Shown piece after piece: positions 28,017 through 38,664 of a stretch of 64,000 nt of DNA (position 1 is its first letter; each line of letters starts with the position of its first letter). Position numbers and translations under genes: made by a program. The notes beneath the pieces are model-generated. The model was not told where the DNA came from, did not search any database, and saw nothing but the letters and a program-made list of their open reading frames with translations. The stretch lies in NCBI GenBank assembly GCA_946223355.1, contig CAMIPB010000003.1, positions 62,001 through 126,000 of the forward strand, in the 5' to 3' direction. Source of the DNA: an uncultured Corynebacterium sp. Its GTDB lineage: Bacteria > Actinomycetota > Actinomycetes > Mycobacteriales > Mycobacteriaceae.

Positions 28017-29891
28017 TTACACAGAATCTTGCGCGGGTGCCGGCCGGTTCTTTTCTAGCCCCGTGGTGCTCTTACGGTATTCATCGAGGTTCTTGAAAAA
28101 CTCGTCAGTAATTGCCACTGACACATCTGATCCTCCGCCCATGACAACTAGGGTGGCAAAGGCAATATCGCCACGATAGCCCGTGAACCACGCATGCGAC
28201 CCACCATTGACTTCGGCTTCGCCAGTCTTACCGTGTACGTCTCCCCGCCCAGAAATTCCGCGGGCGGTTCCTTCAGTAACGGTGGCGCGCATCATCGTAC
28301 GCAAACTAGAAAGAGTATGTTTGTCTATCGGTCGTGACTTGTCAGTTTGCTTCGGTTTATGTGTTGACACAAGGTACGGATTTGGCGTTTTGCCAGCTGC
28401 GACGGTAGCAGAGACTAACGCCATGCCAAACGGGCTCGCCAAGTCATAGCCCTGGCCGTAGCCTGCTTCAGTCTTCTCCAGAGCAGTCTTCCCTTCTGGG
28501 ATTGACCCAGTAATTGTGGTTAGGCCAGGTACGTTGTAGTCGCGTCCGAGGCCGAATTGCTTGCCAACTTTCTTCAGCTCACCTTTTTCTAGACGTGTCG
28601 AAATATCGGCGAATGTGGTGTTACATGACTGCGCGAAAGATTCCCGGAAAGGAATGTTGCCAAGGTCGAAAGAGTTGTAGTTGGTCACGATTCGCCCGTA
28701 AATGTCCATTGTTCCGGGACATGGAACAATAGATTCGGTATGCAGTCCTTGCTTTTGTAGTCCAGATGCTGCAGTTATGATCTTAAATACCGAGCCCGGT
28801 GGGTATTGTCCAGCTAGTGCGACATCACCCTTTTTATCCGCCTTGTCTGTTTGCGCCACCGCAAGAATCTCGCCTGTCGACGGACGAATTGCCACCATCA
28901 TGGCTTCCATTTCAGGTCGCAAGTCAACGGCCTTTTCAGCCGCGCGCTGCACGTCATAATCTAGTCCAAGCTTAATAGCGGGAGCTGGCTGCGGATCCTC
29001 CCCCTCTAGCTCTTCGAGTGCAGCTCCGTTCTCATTGACTATGGATACGTTCCATCCCTGCGCGCCATCCACGTCCTCATTGACTATCGTTCGAACACGA
29101 GCCATCATATCCGGGGCAAAATGACGATCTCGGCTGACTAACGCTGGTTCTTGGTTGAGTCTGACACCTTCAATTCCTGCCAGTTCTGCCTCCAAGCGCG
29201 GCCCGACTTTATCGTCAAACGTGGCCACCGAATAGGTGTCACCGGCAGCTTCAAGCTCACGCGCCAACTCGCCTGCATCGATTCGACGAACCCCCGGATT
29301 GTGGGGTTCCAGGGCATTAACCGCCTCCGAAACTTGCGCAGCTAATGGGCGGACATCATCAATGTTGGTCTTGTCCACTAATAGGCGATAGGACAAGCCA
29401 GGTTCAAGTAGCTCCACTCCATCAGAGCTGACAATGCTGGCACGTTGAGCCGGTTCGGCTCGAAGCTCCAGGTGTTGACGTGCTCCCAGCTTGGGGTGCA
29501 CAGTGGATGGTTGCCACCTCACCAACCACTTTCCTTCCGCTTTGGTAAGAGTCATGCTGGTGTCATAACTCAATTCACGCTCCTTGGGAAGATCCCAATT
29601 CACTGTGTAATGCGCCGTAGCGATGCTTTCGGACTGTTCGATATCGTTAAGCGTCGCGCTCACACCCTCTGCTTGCAATCCCGCAAAAGTATCTTCAAGC
29701 GTCAACGAAGAATCCGTAGGATTATCAACGATGCCGGTTAAAGCCTCAGAAGTACGCTCCCCAAACGCATCAAGAAACTCCTGTGCAACAGGCTTAGCTG
29801 ACACCGGCTTTGGAGTGCATGCCACAATCGGCGACGCCCACACTAAAGCCGCACACAAAAGAGCCACCGACCTTCTCATGTGGGAAAACAT
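28017..29891 (-). CDS. Class B penicillin-binding protein, lipoprotein type
   Basis: This 624-residue transpeptidase cross-links peptidoglycan at the outer face of the membrane. An N-terminal hydrophobic stretch ends in the lipobox IVAC (Cys25). An NTF2-like/MecA_N domain follows (about 30-135), then a dimerisation region and the transpeptidase. Catalytic motifs are SVFK (Ser367, Lys370), SCN (422-424) and KTG (555-557). The layout matches corynebacterial PBP2b and mycobacterial Rv2864c, whose neighbours are also map and ispG. ATG 29891 is used; ATG 29879 (MRRSVALL) is equally possible. Confidence 0.93.
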   Translation of the reverse strand: MFSHMRRSVALLCAALVWASPIVACTPKPVSAKPVAQEFLDAFGERTSEALTGIVDNPTDSSLTLEDTFAGLQAEGVSATLNDIEQSESIATAHYTVNWDLPKERELSYDTSMTLTKAEGKWLVRWQPSTVHPKLGARQHLELRAEPAQRASIVSSDGVELLEPGLSYRLLVDKTNIDDVRPLAAQVSEAVNALEPHNPGVRRIDAGELARELEAAGDTYSVATFDDKVGPRLEAELAGIEGVRLNQEPALVSRDRHFAPDMMARVRTIVNEDVDGAQGWNVSIVNENGAALEELEGEDPQPAPAIKLGLDYDVQRAAEKAVDLRPEMEAMMVAIRPSTGEILAVAQTDKADKKGDVALAGQYPPGSVFKIITAASGLQKQGLHTESIVPCPGTMDIYGRIVTNYNSFDLGNIPFRESFAQSCNTTFADISTRLEKGELKKVGKQFGLGRDYNVPGLTTITGSIPEGKTALEKTEAGYGQGYDLASPFGMALVSATVAAGKTPNPYLVSTHKPKQTDKSRPIDKHTLSSLRTMMRATVTEGTARGISGRGDVHGKTGEAEVNGGSHAWFTGYRGDIAFATLVVMGGGSDVSVAITDEFFKNLDEYRKSTTGLEKNRPAPAQDSV

Positions 29892-29976
29892 TAACAGGTC
29901 AGTGGCTTAAAATTGGGCACCACACCGTGGTTTTTCTAACGCACTAGTTCGTCTCTAGTCCAGCTCTAATTAGCCG

Positions 29977-31140
29977 CTATTTAGTTACGCGAACTTCAGC
30001 CTTTGCACCGTCAACCGCTTCAAGCCCTTGCTCGTCAGCAATGCGCATCGCCTCTTCAATCAGAGTCTCCACGATCTTGTCTTCCGGCACAGTCTTAATG
30101 ACTTCGCCCTTGACAAAGATTTGGCCCTTGCCGTTTCCGGAAGCTACGCCCAAGTCTGCGTCACGCGCTTCACCAGGCCCGTTAACAACACATCCCATAA
30201 CGGCCACGCGCAATGGGAACTCCATTCCCTCAAGACCTGCGGTAACCTCCTCAGCCAACTTGTACACGTCCACCTGAGCGCGGCCACACGATGGGCACGA
30301 GACAATTTCGAGTTTCCGTGGGCGCAGGTTAAGAGACTGAAGAATCTGATCGCCCACTTTGATCTCTTCCACAGGATCTGCAGACAATGACACGCGAATC
30401 GTGTCCCCGATACCCTCAGCTAACAACGCTCCGAAAGCCACGGAGGACTTGATGGTACCCATAAATTTAGGACCTGCCTCGGTCACGCCGAGGTGGAGTG
30501 GGTAGTCGGTCTTAGCCGCCAGCTGACGGTACGCTTCCACCATCAGCACAGGGTCAGAGTGCTTTACAGAAATCGCGATATCTCCGAAGCCGTGCTCCTC
30601 AAACAGCCCGGCTTCCCACACAGCGGATTCAACAAGCGCTTCTGGAGTAGCCTTGCCGTACTTTTCCAACAAACGCTTATCTAGCGAGCCGCCATTGACG
30701 CCGATGCGAATGGGAATACCTGCATCTCCCGCTGCCTTCGCGACTTCCTTGACACGGCCGTCAAATTCTTTAATGTTGCCCGGATTCACGCGGATTGCAG
30801 CACAACCTGCGTCGATGGCCTGGAAAATGTACTTAGGCTGGAAGTGAATATCCGCAATCACTGGGATTGGGGACTTCTTTGCAATCACAGGCAATGCCTC
30901 AGCATCTACAGGCTTAGGGCATGCCACACGCACGATGTCACAGCCTGTCGCGGTGAGCTGAGCAATCTGTTGCAACGTCGCGTTAATGTCGTGAGTCTTG
31001 GTGGTCGTCATGGACTGAACCGAGATTGGGTGATCAGAACCAACACCAACCGGCCCGACAAACAGCTGACGTGTCTTTCGACGTGGCGCCAAAGTAGGTG
31101 GCGGGCCGTCAGGGATTCCAAGACCGATTGGGGTCGACAT
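29977..31140 (-). CDS. ispG: 4-hydroxy-3-methylbut-2-en-1-yl diphosphate synthase
   Basis: IspG (GcpE) is the [4Fe-4S] enzyme that converts cyclic MEP to HMBPP in the non-mevalonate isoprenoid pathway. The 387 residues show [11 protein letters not shown] near the N-terminus, [13 protein letters not shown], the TIM-barrel segment ADIHFQPKY, and the cluster ligands in CPSCGR and [10 protein letters not shown]. It lies one gene from dxr, another enzyme of the same pathway, with a Rip1-like protease between, the conserved order in actinobacteria. Confidence 0.98.
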   Translation of the reverse strand: MSTPIGLGIPDGPPPTLAPRRKTRQLFVGPVGVGSDHPISVQSMTTTKTHDINATLQQIAQLTATGCDIVRVACPKPVDAEALPVIAKKSPIPVIADIHFQPKYIFQAIDAGCAAIRVNPGNIKEFDGRVKEVAKAAGDAGIPIRIGVNGGSLDKRLLEKYGKATPEALVESAVWEAGLFEEHGFGDIAISVKHSDPVLMVEAYRQLAAKTDYPLHLGVTEAGPKFMGTIKSSVAFGALLAEGIGDTIRVSLSADPVEEIKVGDQILQSLNLRPRKLEIVSCPSCGRAQVDVYKLAEEVTAGLEGMEFPLRVAVMGCVVNGPGEARDADLGVASGNGKGQIFVKGEVIKTVPEDKIVETLIEEAMRIADEQGLEAVDGAKAEVRVTK

Positions 31141-31193
31141 AAGTGCTCCTGTTGTTACTAAAGTAGTGCAGATTCCCTACCACTTTAGCACTG

Positions 31194-32399
31194 CTATTCA
31201 AACAACCGGATCGGGTTGACTACGTCAGCAACAATAGTGATCGCGCCAACCGCCATGAGCAACGCTGCAACGGCGTAGGTGACGGGCATCAACCCGGAGT
31301 AGTCAGCAGGACCGCCAGGTGCCAGGCCACGCATTTTTCGGAAGAAGTCTCGCACCTTTTCATACAAGACCACTGCGATGTGGCCGCCGTCGAAAGGCGG
31401 AAGCGGAATCAGATTGAACAAAGCTAGGAAGAAGTTCAGCGACACCAACAGCATGAAAAAGTAAGGCCACAGGCTGCGTTCAACAAGGTCCCCGCCTACA
31501 CGAGATACGCCTACGACGCTCATCGGAGATTCCTCGTCTCGTTCAGCGCCGAAAATGGATGCTACGACCCCAGGAATTTTCGCAGGGAAAGCAGCGATAC
31601 CCTCGACCGTAGCTTGGAGCAAGTTGGCGGAATACTGTAGCGTTGCTGGAACTGCAGAAACCGGATTATAGGTTTTGATAATGTCCAAGGGTTTATTCGC
31701 AACGCCGATCGCACCGACTTCGATGAGGTCGCCAGATGAATTAAGGCGCTTTACTGTGTCGACCTGAATAGGCAGCTCTAGCTCTTTCCCCTCGCGTTCA
31801 ACGGTCAACGTGACAGTTTGACCTGGCTTGGCTAAAACGTGATCACGCAGCTGGGTAAAGGCTTTGATGGGTTCGCCGTCTACTGCGACGACTACGTCTT
31901 CAATCTCAACGCCAGCTCGCTGACCTGCGCCTGAGCCGGTACATGATTCCAGCTCCCCCGACTTTGTTCGGTCGGCCGTACAGGTCAGTTCGCCAACGCG
32001 TGGACGAATATCAGCTTGTGGATCTGGAATACCAGAAGTAAGCGCAAGGAAATAAAGGATGACCAAGCCCAACGCGAGGTTGACGGCAACACCTCCGGAT
32101 AAAACTGCTACTCGCTGCCACCACGGACGCTTGTACATGGCATGAGGTTCTTCCTCCTTGGTCATGACATCTTGTCCGGTCATGCCTGCGATGTCGCAGA
32201 AACCTCCGAGCGGAAGAGCAGCAAACCCATATTCAGTATCTCCCTTCTTGAAGGAAGCAACAGTTGGGCCAAAACCGATGAAGAAGCGGCGCACACGCAT
32301 ACCAAAGGCACGCGCAGTGAGCATGTGCCCTGCTTCGTGTAGGCCAATGGTCACACCAATACCTAAGGCGAATAGGACAATTCCTAGCAGATTGGTCAT
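31194..32399 (-). CDS. Site-2 intramembrane zinc metalloprotease (Rip1/RseP-like)
   Basis: This 401-residue M50 protease cuts substrates inside the membrane. HEAGH at residues 21-25 supplies the zinc ligands and catalytic Glu, in the first helix. A PDZ-like domain follows (about 125-200, RAGVEIEDVVVAVDGEPI), and NLIPLPPFDGGH carries the third ligand in a late helix. In mycobacteria, Rip1 clips anti-sigma factors and the same gene order (ispG, rip1, dxr) is found. The targets here are not readable. The gene follows dxr by 10 bases and is probably co-transcribed with it. Confidence 0.95.
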   Translation of the reverse strand: MTNLLGIVLFALGIGVTIGLHEAGHMLTARAFGMRVRRFFIGFGPTVASFKKGDTEYGFAALPLGGFCDIAGMTGQDVMTKEEEPHAMYKRPWWQRVAVLSGGVAVNLALGLVILYFLALTSGIPDPQADIRPRVGELTCTADRTKSGELESCTGSGAGQRAGVEIEDVVVAVDGEPIKAFTQLRDHVLAKPGQTVTLTVEREGKELELPIQVDTVKRLNSSGDLIEVGAIGVANKPLDIIKTYNPVSAVPATLQYSANLLQATVEGIAAFPAKIPGVVASIFGAERDEESPMSVVGVSRVGGDLVERSLWPYFFMLLVSLNFFLALFNLIPLPPFDGGHIAVVLYEKVRDFFRKMRGLAPGGPADYSGLMPVTYAVAALLMAVGAITIVADVVNPIRLFE

Positions 32400-32409
32400 G
32401 AAAGACAGA

Positions 32410-33576
32410 CTACTTTTCTATGCGTTCAATGATTGCATGAGCTCGAGTTCGCGCTTCGGTTTCCACTGTGATCACGTCCTCTACCGTGTTTGGCACCCGA
32501 GCAAAGTCCGACGCTTCCTGGAGCACTTCATCCACTACATCCACGATTTCTGGAAAAAGAATCCGACCTTTTAAAAAGGCAGCGGCAGATTCTTCGTTTA
32601 CCGCATTATAGATAGCGGGGTGAGATCCGCCTGCAGTAACAACCTGGCGCGCAAGCTTGACTGCTGGGAAGTTCACGTCATCTAGAGGCTCGAAAGTCCA
32701 GGTGTGCGCCGCACTGAAATCAATTGCGGGTTGCGCCTGGGGAACACGAGACGGCCAATTCATGGCCAAAGAAATAGGCAGCTTCATAGACGGTGGGGAC
32801 GCCTGGGCAATCGTGGCACCATCTACAAAAGTAGCCATGGAGTGGATGATGGATTGTGGGTGAACGGTGACGTCGATGCGATCCGCAGGGACGTCGAAAA
32901 GCAAACAAGCTTCAATCAACTCCAACCCCTTGTTTATGAGGGTCGCTGAGTTAAGGGTGTTCATCTGCCCCATCGACCAAGTTGGGTGTTGTCCGGCCTG
33001 TTGTGGAGTAACATCCCACATCTGCTCACGAATAAGACCGCGGAACGGGCCACCAGATGCTGTGAGAACCAGGCTGTCCAGCTCTGCCCGCTCACCAGCC
33101 CACAGACATTGAGCCATCGCAGAGTGTTCAGAGTCAACGGGGATGAGCTGTCCAGGCTCCGCTGCTTCAACAACGAGTGTTCCTCCGGCAACGAGTGACT
33201 CTTTATTAGCTAATGCGAGCACTTCGCCCGCCTCAATTGTGGCCATTGTGGCGTGAATTCCCATGGAACCAACAAGGGCATTGAGGACCGTGTCTGCAGG
33301 AATATCGCGCACTATCGCTGCTGCGGCATCTGCGCCCGTACGCACGGCAGCTCCCAACTCGCCCGAAACAACTGCCGCTGCGTCCGCCCGAGCAACTGCA
33401 ATGCGATCAGCTGAAAGGTTGAACTTCCTGGCCTGTTCAATCACCAGCGCCGGATCAGAGCCACCAGCTGCTATACCCACCAATTCAAATTTGTCAGGAT
33501 TATCCGCAATTACTTCGAGAGCCTGCGTGCCAATGGAACCTGTGGAACCGAGAACTAAAATGCGCTTGCTATTCAC
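32410..33576 (-). CDS. dxr: 1-deoxy-D-xylulose 5-phosphate reductoisomerase
   Basis: Dxr makes MEP from DXP with NADPH, the committed step of the non-mevalonate pathway and the fosmidomycin target. The 388 residues start [20 protein letters not shown], the NADPH-binding fold, and contain [23 protein letters not shown] with metal ligands, and TASGGPFRG. Length is normal. It is the first of the dxr-rip1-ispG group on the minus strand and is divergent from the DUF2631 gene, 200 bases away. Confidence 0.98.
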   Translation of the reverse strand: MNSKRILVLGSTGSIGTQALEVIADNPDKFELVGIAAGGSDPALVIEQARKFNLSADRIAVARADAAAVVSGELGAAVRTGADAAAAIVRDIPADTVLNALVGSMGIHATMATIEAGEVLALANKESLVAGGTLVVEAAEPGQLIPVDSEHSAMAQCLWAGERAELDSLVLTASGGPFRGLIREQMWDVTPQQAGQHPTWSMGQMNTLNSATLINKGLELIEACLLFDVPADRIDVTVHPQSIIHSMATFVDGATIAQASPPSMKLPISLAMNWPSRVPQAQPAIDFSAAHTWTFEPLDDVNFPAVKLARQVVTAGGSHPAIYNAVNEESAAAFLKGRILFPEIVDVVDEVLQEASDFARVPNTVEDVITVETEARTRAHAIIERIEK

Positions 33577-33714
33577 AGTGTTTCATCTTATCTACGCAGA
33601 TGCACTCAGGGATAGTGACACATGCCTCTTTAATTGACGGGGGTATTAATCGCGGATTGTTCCCAGATGCTCTAAAATACTAAGAGGTTTAATGGCTACA
33701 CCGCCAAGTCTAGG

Positions 33715-33720
33715 TAAAAT
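33715..33720 (+). promoter_or_regulatory. Candidate -10 of the DUF2631 gene
   Basis: TAAAAT fits the corynebacterial -10 consensus and lies 57 bases before the GTG start, leaving room for the leader with its AAGGAG ribosome binding site. A second TAAAAT is near 33673. Confidence 0.4.
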
Positions 33721-33776
33721 TAGGACTATTCTGATTTCACTCAAAGACTATGAGCGGGAACTGCGAAGGAGAGCAC

Positions 33777-34220
33777 GTGTCTTCCATGAAGAACGAATAC
33801 GAAGTTTTTGACGGCGTTTCCACCGAGGACGTTCCATCTGCTGGATATGGCTGGAGCCGTACCCCACGTTCCGGCGTTCAAATTTTCGGCTGGATTTCCG
33901 TATTCACCCTGCTGATGTACAACTTCGGCAACCACGAGGGTCACGTTGAGACCATCTGGCTCTTCCTGTGCGCTGCACTCATTGCTATTGGCCTGCTCAT
34001 CCACATGTTCCAGCCAAAGCTGAGCCAGGTCCGCACGTTGACTGCTCGCAACCAGCCAGCTGGATTCGAGGAGTTGGACTGGTCCTACGACCAGAAGACC
34101 GTTTCCAACCGCTACGCCGAGCTAAACGACGCTCAGCTTCGCGCGCTCAACATCGAGCCTTCCCGCGTTGCGCACCTTCGCGCAGGCGGCCCACAGTCCC
34201 AGGCTGTCTTGGACAACTAA
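33777..34220 (+). CDS. DUF2631 membrane protein
   Basis: This 147-residue protein has two central hydrophobic segments (about residues 35-50 and 58-77) in the pattern of DUF2631, a small actinobacterial family of unknown function next to dxr. The SWSRTP-like GYGWSRTPRSG segment precedes the first helix and the C-terminal half is soluble and polar. I chose GTG 33777 because AAGGAG is about seven bases upstream; an ATG nine codons earlier also fits the frame. Codons are those of highly expressed genes. A strong terminator follows. Confidence 0.85.
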   Translation: MSSMKNEYEVFDGVSTEDVPSAGYGWSRTPRSGVQIFGWISVFTLLMYNFGNHEGHVETIWLFLCAALIAIGLLIHMFQPKLSQVRTLTARNQPAGFEELDWSYDQKTVSNRYAELNDAQLRALNIEPSRVAHLRAGGPQSQAVLDN

Positions 34221-34255
34221 ACAACAGTGTGCGCAAAAGTCGCCATTAACGTATA

Positions 34256-34294
34256 AGCGGCGGTACTACCAACCGGTAGTACCGCCGCTTTTGT
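34256..34294 (+). terminator. Intrinsic terminator of the DUF2631 gene
   Basis: A 15-bp perfect stem (AGCGGCGGTACTACC with GGTAGTACCGCCGCT) and a 4-base loop is followed by TTTGTT. It stops plus-strand transcription before convergent rlmN. Confidence 0.93.
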
Positions 34295-34323
34295 TATCTA
34301 CTTGAAGCAGCCCCTATAGCGGG

Positions 34324-35436
34324 TTAGCTGGAGGATTCCGCACGTTCTTCAGCGGCAAGCTGACCGCAGGCAGCAGCGATTTCTTGGCCCTTGGTATCAC
34401 GAACGGTACATGGCACGCCTTGTGCTTGGACACGACGGACAAACTCGTCCTGGCGCGACTTAGGTGCTGCATCCCATTCCGAACCCGGCGTTGGGTTAAG
34501 CGGAATAACGTTGACGTGAACCTTAGTTCCAAGGGCGTCTTTGAGTTTCTTACCCAACATGTCAGCGCGGAAATCCTGGTCATTTTTATCTCTGATCAAT
34601 GCGTACTCGATAGATACTCGACGCGATGTCTTTTCCACGTAATACGCTGCAGCATCTAATACTTCTTTGACTGACCATCGATTGTTGACAGGCACGAGGG
34701 AGTCACGCAATTCGTCGTCAGGCGTGTGCAAAGATACCGCGAGCGTGCAGGAGAGGTCTTCATCTGCAAGTTTGCGAATAGCTGGAGCTACACCCACCGT
34801 AGATACCGTGACATTGCGCTGGGAAATACCAAAACCCTCAGGTGCTGGTGCAGTAATTTGGCGAACCGCAGAAACCACACGCTTATAGTTAGCTAGTGGC
34901 TCACCCATGCCCATGAAGACGATATTTGAAAGGCGCCCGCCCTCAGCTTCCATGGTTTTGGCTGCTTGCCGTACCTGTTCCACAATCTCTGCTGTAGAGA
35001 GGTTTCGGTCCAGCCCTCCCTGACCGGTTGCGCAGAAAGGACAGGCCATGCCACAGCCCGCCTGAGAAGAAATACACAACGTAGCGCGACCCGGGTAGCG
35101 CATCAGCACGGACTCCAGCAAAGTTCCATCGTGCAAACGCCACAGCGACTTGGAGGTTTCACCGTCGTCGGTCTCGCTAGACTTGATTGGCGTCATCAGA
35201 GTGGGAAAAAGTTCCTCGCCTACTTCGTCACGAACGCTGGCCGGAAGATCAGTCATTTCAGTCACGTCGGCTGTGTGGTGCACATAGTAATGCGTTGCCA
35301 GCTGCTTTGCTCGGAACTTTGGCAGTCCAAGTTCTGCGAGCTTTTCTACACGCTCCTCATTAGTAAGGTCCGCGAAATGCTTTGGCGGCATTCCGCGGCG
35401 AGGAGCAGAAAAATTAAGTTTCAGTGTTTCAGCCAT
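34324..35436 (-). CDS. rlmN: 23S rRNA (adenine-2503-C2)-methyltransferase
   Basis: RlmN is the radical-SAM enzyme that methylates A2503 in 23S rRNA and A37 in some tRNAs. [11 protein letters not shown] carries the CxxxCxxC cluster ligands; the catalytic Cys lies in the SYALIRD-type C-terminal half, within [10 protein letters not shown] [19 protein letters not shown]. Length is 370 residues from ATG 35436 (MAETLKL), which has GGGAG six bases upstream; ATG 35448 is a slightly longer alternative. Confidence 0.96.
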   Translation of the reverse strand: MAETLKLNFSAPRRGMPPKHFADLTNEERVEKLAELGLPKFRAKQLATHYYVHHTADVTEMTDLPASVRDEVGEELFPTLMTPIKSSETDDGETSKSLWRLHDGTLLESVLMRYPGRATLCISSQAGCGMACPFCATGQGGLDRNLSTAEIVEQVRQAAKTMEAEGGRLSNIVFMGMGEPLANYKRVVSAVRQITAPAPEGFGISQRNVTVSTVGVAPAIRKLADEDLSCTLAVSLHTPDDELRDSLVPVNNRWSVKEVLDAAAYYVEKTSRRVSIEYALIRDKNDQDFRADMLGKKLKDALGTKVHVNVIPLNPTPGSEWDAAPKSRQDEFVRRVQAQGVPCTVRDTKGQEIAAACGQLAAEERAESSS

Positions 35437-35563
35437 ATCGGCTCCCATCTTCCCAGATCACCTGGCAATTTGCACAATCCCTTAGCGGATCGAGTGAATG
35501 CGCGAGAATTAGCGAGCATGCCCCAACTAGCGCCCCTGCAAGGTTACGCGGTTTAATAGACAC

Positions 35564-36061
35564 ATGAACAATCCTTACAATACCAATGAACCTACCCCTC
35601 AGGATTCTTTCGAGCCTTCCGGTGACTTCCCAGTAGATGGCCCCACGGATCAGGTTCAGCCAGCACAGCCAGCACAGCCAGCACAGCCAGCACAGCCAGA
35701 AGCTACCTCTCCTGCTCCAAACTCCGACGACCAAGATCGCGAGCTCAGCAAGAAGGAACGCAAACAGCTCGAACAGCGTGAGCGTGATGCCGGAAAAGTC
35801 AAAGGTTCCTTCGCCGCGAGCACGTGGGCAGCACTAATCGTGGGCTTCCTGTTGCTCATTTTGCTCATCATTTTTATTCTCCAGAATCAGCAAACGGCTG
35901 AGCTTAACTTCTTCGCTTGGTCTGTGGAATGGCCAGCGGGCGTTGCATTCCTAATTTTTGCCATCGCTGGTGCTTTAATCATGGCGCTAGTCGGCGGTTG
36001 GCGCATGTTCGAACTTCGCCGCCAGGTACGCAAGCAGGCGAAGCAGAGGTTCCATTCTTAG
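35564..36061 (+). CDS. LapA-domain (DUF1049) membrane protein with QPA repeats
   Basis: This 165-residue protein has a disordered N-terminal part (1-70), with four exact Gln-Pro-Ala repeats (residues about 32-43), then a charged Lys/Glu stretch, two membrane helices (about 86-108 and 121-143) and a basic tail. The LFNFFAW-like ELNFFAWSVEWPAGVAFL segment between the helices is the LapA/DUF1049 signature. Function is unknown; E. coli LapA works in envelope lipid control. ATG 35564 has TTTAAT close upstream, so it may be leaderless. Its stop overlaps that of convergent cdsA by four bases. Confidence 0.85.
   Translation: MNNPYNTNEPTPQDSFEPSGDFPVDGPTDQVQPAQPAQPAQPAQPEATSPAPNSDDQDRELSKKERKQLEQRERDAGKVKGSFAASTWAALIVGFLLLILLIIFILQNQQTAELNFFAWSVEWPAGVAFLIFAIAGALIMALVGGWRMFELRRQVRKQAKQRFHS
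35657..35699 (+). repeat. 9-bp tandem repeat, CAGCCAGCA x 4.8
   Basis: Four perfect copies at 35657-35692 and a partial fifth encode (Gln-Pro-Ala)n in the LapA-like protein. Being a multiple of three, changes in copy number would keep the frame. Confidence 0.95.
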
Positions 36062-37005
36062 CTTTGGCTAGACAAGATGGTGATCACAACCCACGTCACC
36101 ATCGCCGCTGGCAGCATGCCATCCAGGCGGTCCATGAGTCCACCGTGGCCCGGAATCATGTTAGACATATCCTTAATGCCTAACTCACGTTTAAATTGAG
36201 ACTCAACCAAGTCGCCTAATGTAGCGCAAATGACAAGTCCAAAGCCCATGAGTGCACCGACCCACCAATGGTGAAACAGCAGGTAGTGCACTGCCAGAGC
36301 GCCGGTAATGACGCCGAAAACGACTGAACCTGCAAAGCCTTCCCATGACTTCTTAGGTGATACGGCCGGGGCCATCGGATGTGAACCGAACATTACGCCC
36401 GCAACGAATCCGCCAACGTCTGATGCCACCACGCACAGCATGAACGTCACGATCGAAGCTGCGCCAGTAGCGAACGGTGTGGATACAGTCGAAAGCATTG
36501 CCGCGAATGTCGCAAATAGCGGAATCCACGTTAAAACAAAAATTCCTACCGCGGTATCACGCAGATAGTTTATCGGTGGCCGGTGGCGTCCGTTGTGGAA
36601 CAGGCGTCCGAACATCAGAACAAGTACTGCAAGTACATAAACTGCAACCAAGCCCCTTGTCCCCGCGAACCACGAAACCCACACCATTCCCATTCCCCAC
36701 AAGGACATGGAATATTTGGGAAGGTGATACGAATGGTCCCGCAGACGTGAGACAACTTCCCACGTTGCTAAGCCGGAGGCCACCGAGACAAGAAGGTACC
36801 ACCACAGCGGCCCCGCCCAGGTCGCTCCAATTACTATCGCACCGAGAAATACTCCCATGCCTATTGCGACAGGCAAATTGCGCCCAGCGTTGTTCTTGGG
36901 CTGTGGGAGTGCGCTGCGAATCTTCTTTGAGGATGCCTTCTCGGCATTAGATCTTTTTGGGGAGGAAGAGCCGCTAATCTGCGCTGAATCAAGCGAACCA
37001 GCCAC
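36058..37005 (-). CDS. cdsA: Phosphatidate cytidylyltransferase
   Basis: CdsA makes CDP-diacylglycerol, the precursor of phosphatidylinositol, PIMs, phosphatidylglycerol and cardiolipin. The 315-residue membrane protein has a polar N-terminus of about 45 residues and seven to eight membrane helices. The signature is in the last third: KKSWEGFAGS, then SQFKRELGIKDMSNMIPGHG and GLMDRLD. It is the downstream gene of the pyrH-frr-cdsA group. Its stop codon overlaps the LapA gene stop. Confidence 0.95.
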   Translation of the reverse strand: MAGSLDSAQISGSSSPKRSNAEKASSKKIRSALPQPKNNAGRNLPVAIGMGVFLGAIVIGATWAGPLWWYLLVSVASGLATWEVVSRLRDHSYHLPKYSMSLWGMGMVWVSWFAGTRGLVAVYVLAVLVLMFGRLFHNGRHRPPINYLRDTAVGIFVLTWIPLFATFAAMLSTVSTPFATGAASIVTFMLCVVASDVGGFVAGVMFGSHPMAPAVSPKKSWEGFAGSVVFGVITGALAVHYLLFHHWWVGALMGFGLVICATLGDLVESQFKRELGIKDMSNMIPGHGGLMDRLDGMLPAAMVTWVVITILSSQS

Positions 37006-37105
37006 GGCACGTACCTCCCAGACTAAACATAGTTAAAACAGCAGCCACGAAATGACCGAGGAAAAGCTAGAGTATCGCGGGCAAAATTGCCAGCAATGAC
37101 AAAGC

Positions 37106-37663
37106 TTAAACCTCCATCAATTCCGCTTCTTTCTTTGAGACGAGTTCATCGATGCTCTCCACGTAGCGGTGGGTTACCTTTTCCATCTCCTTCTCAGCAG
37201 CCGAAATCTCGTCTTCGCCTGCTTCGCCGTCCTTTTGCAGCTTCTTCAGCTGCTCCATGGCCTTGCGGCGAACGTTACGGATAGCAATCTTTCCGTCTTC
37301 GCCCTTGCCCTTGGCTACTTTCACCATTTCCTTGCGGCGTTCCTCAGTGAGCTGGGGAATAGTAACGCGCAGTACCTGACCATCGTTGGTTGGGTTAACG
37401 CCTAGGTCCGAGTTGCGGATTGCATTCTCAATCTCGCCCATCATTGACTGCTCGTATGGCTTAATGAGCAACATCCGTGGCTCAGGAACGCTAACGGTAG
37501 CCATCTGAGTAATTGGAGTTGGCGCGCCGTAGTAGTCAGCGACAAGCCCGTTAAACATCGCCGGGTTCGCACGGCCGGTACGAATAGTGGTGAGGTCGTC
37601 CCGAGTATGGTCCACCGATGCGGACATGCGCTCTTCTGCTTCGAGTTGAATTTCTTCAATCAT
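37106..37663 (-). CDS. frr: Ribosome recycling factor
   Basis: Frr, with EF-G, splits the post-termination ribosome. The 185 residues match the family exactly: [69 protein letters not shown] and a C-terminal helix. A minus-strand gene in the usual pyrH-frr-cdsA order. Confidence 0.98.
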   Translation of the reverse strand: MIEEIQLEAEERMSASVDHTRDDLTTIRTGRANPAMFNGLVADYYGAPTPITQMATVSVPEPRMLLIKPYEQSMMGEIENAIRNSDLGVNPTNDGQVLRVTIPQLTEERRKEMVKVAKGKGEDGKIAIRNVRRKAMEQLKKLQKDGEAGEDEISAAEKEMEKVTHRYVESIDELVSKKEAELMEV

Positions 37664-37739
37664 GTTTTAAATTCCTTCACTTTCTTTGGCGTCTTTATTA
37701 GCTGTGTGCTCCGCTCAGCCGAGGGAGAAAAATAAACCC

Positions 37740-38471
37740 TTAAGACTGTACCAAGGTGCCAATCTGTTCGCCGTTGACGGCACGAGCAATATTGCCTTCA
37801 GTTAGCAGATTGAATACCAAAATTGGCATTTCATTATCCATGCACAATGAGAAAGCAGTTGCATCTGCCACCTTGAGATTCTGTTCGATGACCTCACGTG
37901 GGGTGATCTCGTGGTACAAGGTTGCTTCTGGATTCGTGCGTGGATCATCCGAGTAGACGCCGTCAACGCCCTTGGCTAAGAACAAGACCTCACAACCAAT
38001 CTCAAGTGCTCGCTGAGCTGCAGTGGTGTCAGTGGAGAAATACGGCATACCCATGCCAGCGCCGAAAATGACCACACGGCCCTTTTCTAGGTGGCGGGAA
38101 GCACGCAGTGGAAGGTAAGGCTCCGCAATCTGTGCCATGTTAATAGCGGTCTGCACACGGCACTCCACGCCCTGCTGCAACAAAAAGTCCTGCAGTGCGA
38201 GGGAATTCATGACGGTACCGAGCATGCCCATGTAGTCCGAACGGGAACGGTCCATTCCACGCTGAGAAAGTTGAGCACCACGGAAGAAATTTCCGCCACC
38301 AATCACAACCGCGATCTCAGTGCCAGTGCGAGCTACTTCGGCAATTTGACGCGCAACGTTTTCTACAACATCAGGATCAATACCAACATTGCCGCCACCG
38401 AACATCTCACCACCCAGCTTCAGCATTACGCGCTTATAACCTGTACGTTTGGACGAATCTGGGGTAGTCAC
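37740..38471 (-). CDS. pyrH: UMP kinase
   Basis: PyrH phosphorylates UMP to UDP and is regulated by GTP and UTP. The 243 residues contain [60 protein letters not shown] and [15 protein letters not shown]. The open frame extends 31 codons further, but GTG 38471 ([14 protein letters not shown]) is the start used by relatives. The best ribosome binding site, GGAG, is about 14 bases upstream, which is longer than usual, so the start is fairly but not fully certain. Confidence 0.95.
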   Translation of the reverse strand: MTTPDSSKRTGYKRVMLKLGGEMFGGGNVGIDPDVVENVARQIAEVARTGTEIAVVIGGGNFFRGAQLSQRGMDRSRSDYMGMLGTVMNSLALQDFLLQQGVECRVQTAINMAQIAEPYLPLRASRHLEKGRVVIFGAGMGMPYFSTDTTAAQRALEIGCEVLFLAKGVDGVYSDDPRTNPEATLYHEITPREVIEQNLKVADATAFSLCMDNEMPILVFNLLTEGNIARAVNGEQIGTLVQS

Positions 38472-38607
38472 GACTGTAACCCGTCTCCTTTTTGTTGCGG
38501 ATACTTCACTCGCCACAACTGCCAACCAACGACGTCTTTCGTCACTGACCAACCAGCTAGGCACAATTGCGTTCTATCCTACCCCACCTGCTACCCAGAC
38601 AATGAAA

Positions 38608-38640
38608 AATCCGCCCTGATGGTAATCATCAGAGCGGATA
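38608..38640 (-). terminator. Intrinsic terminator of tsf
   Basis: ATCCGC (38609-38614) pairs with GCGGAT (38634-38639), extended by CTGATG/CATCAG, followed on the minus strand by TTTTTCATTG. It separates tsf from pyrH. Confidence 0.88.
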
Positions 38641-38664
38641 ATCAAACTGCCAAGGTTTTAGGTT

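Noticed and set aside
35657..35699. Short regular repeat as a CRISPR
   Set aside because: Units are 9 bases without spacers and are in-frame codons of a protein.
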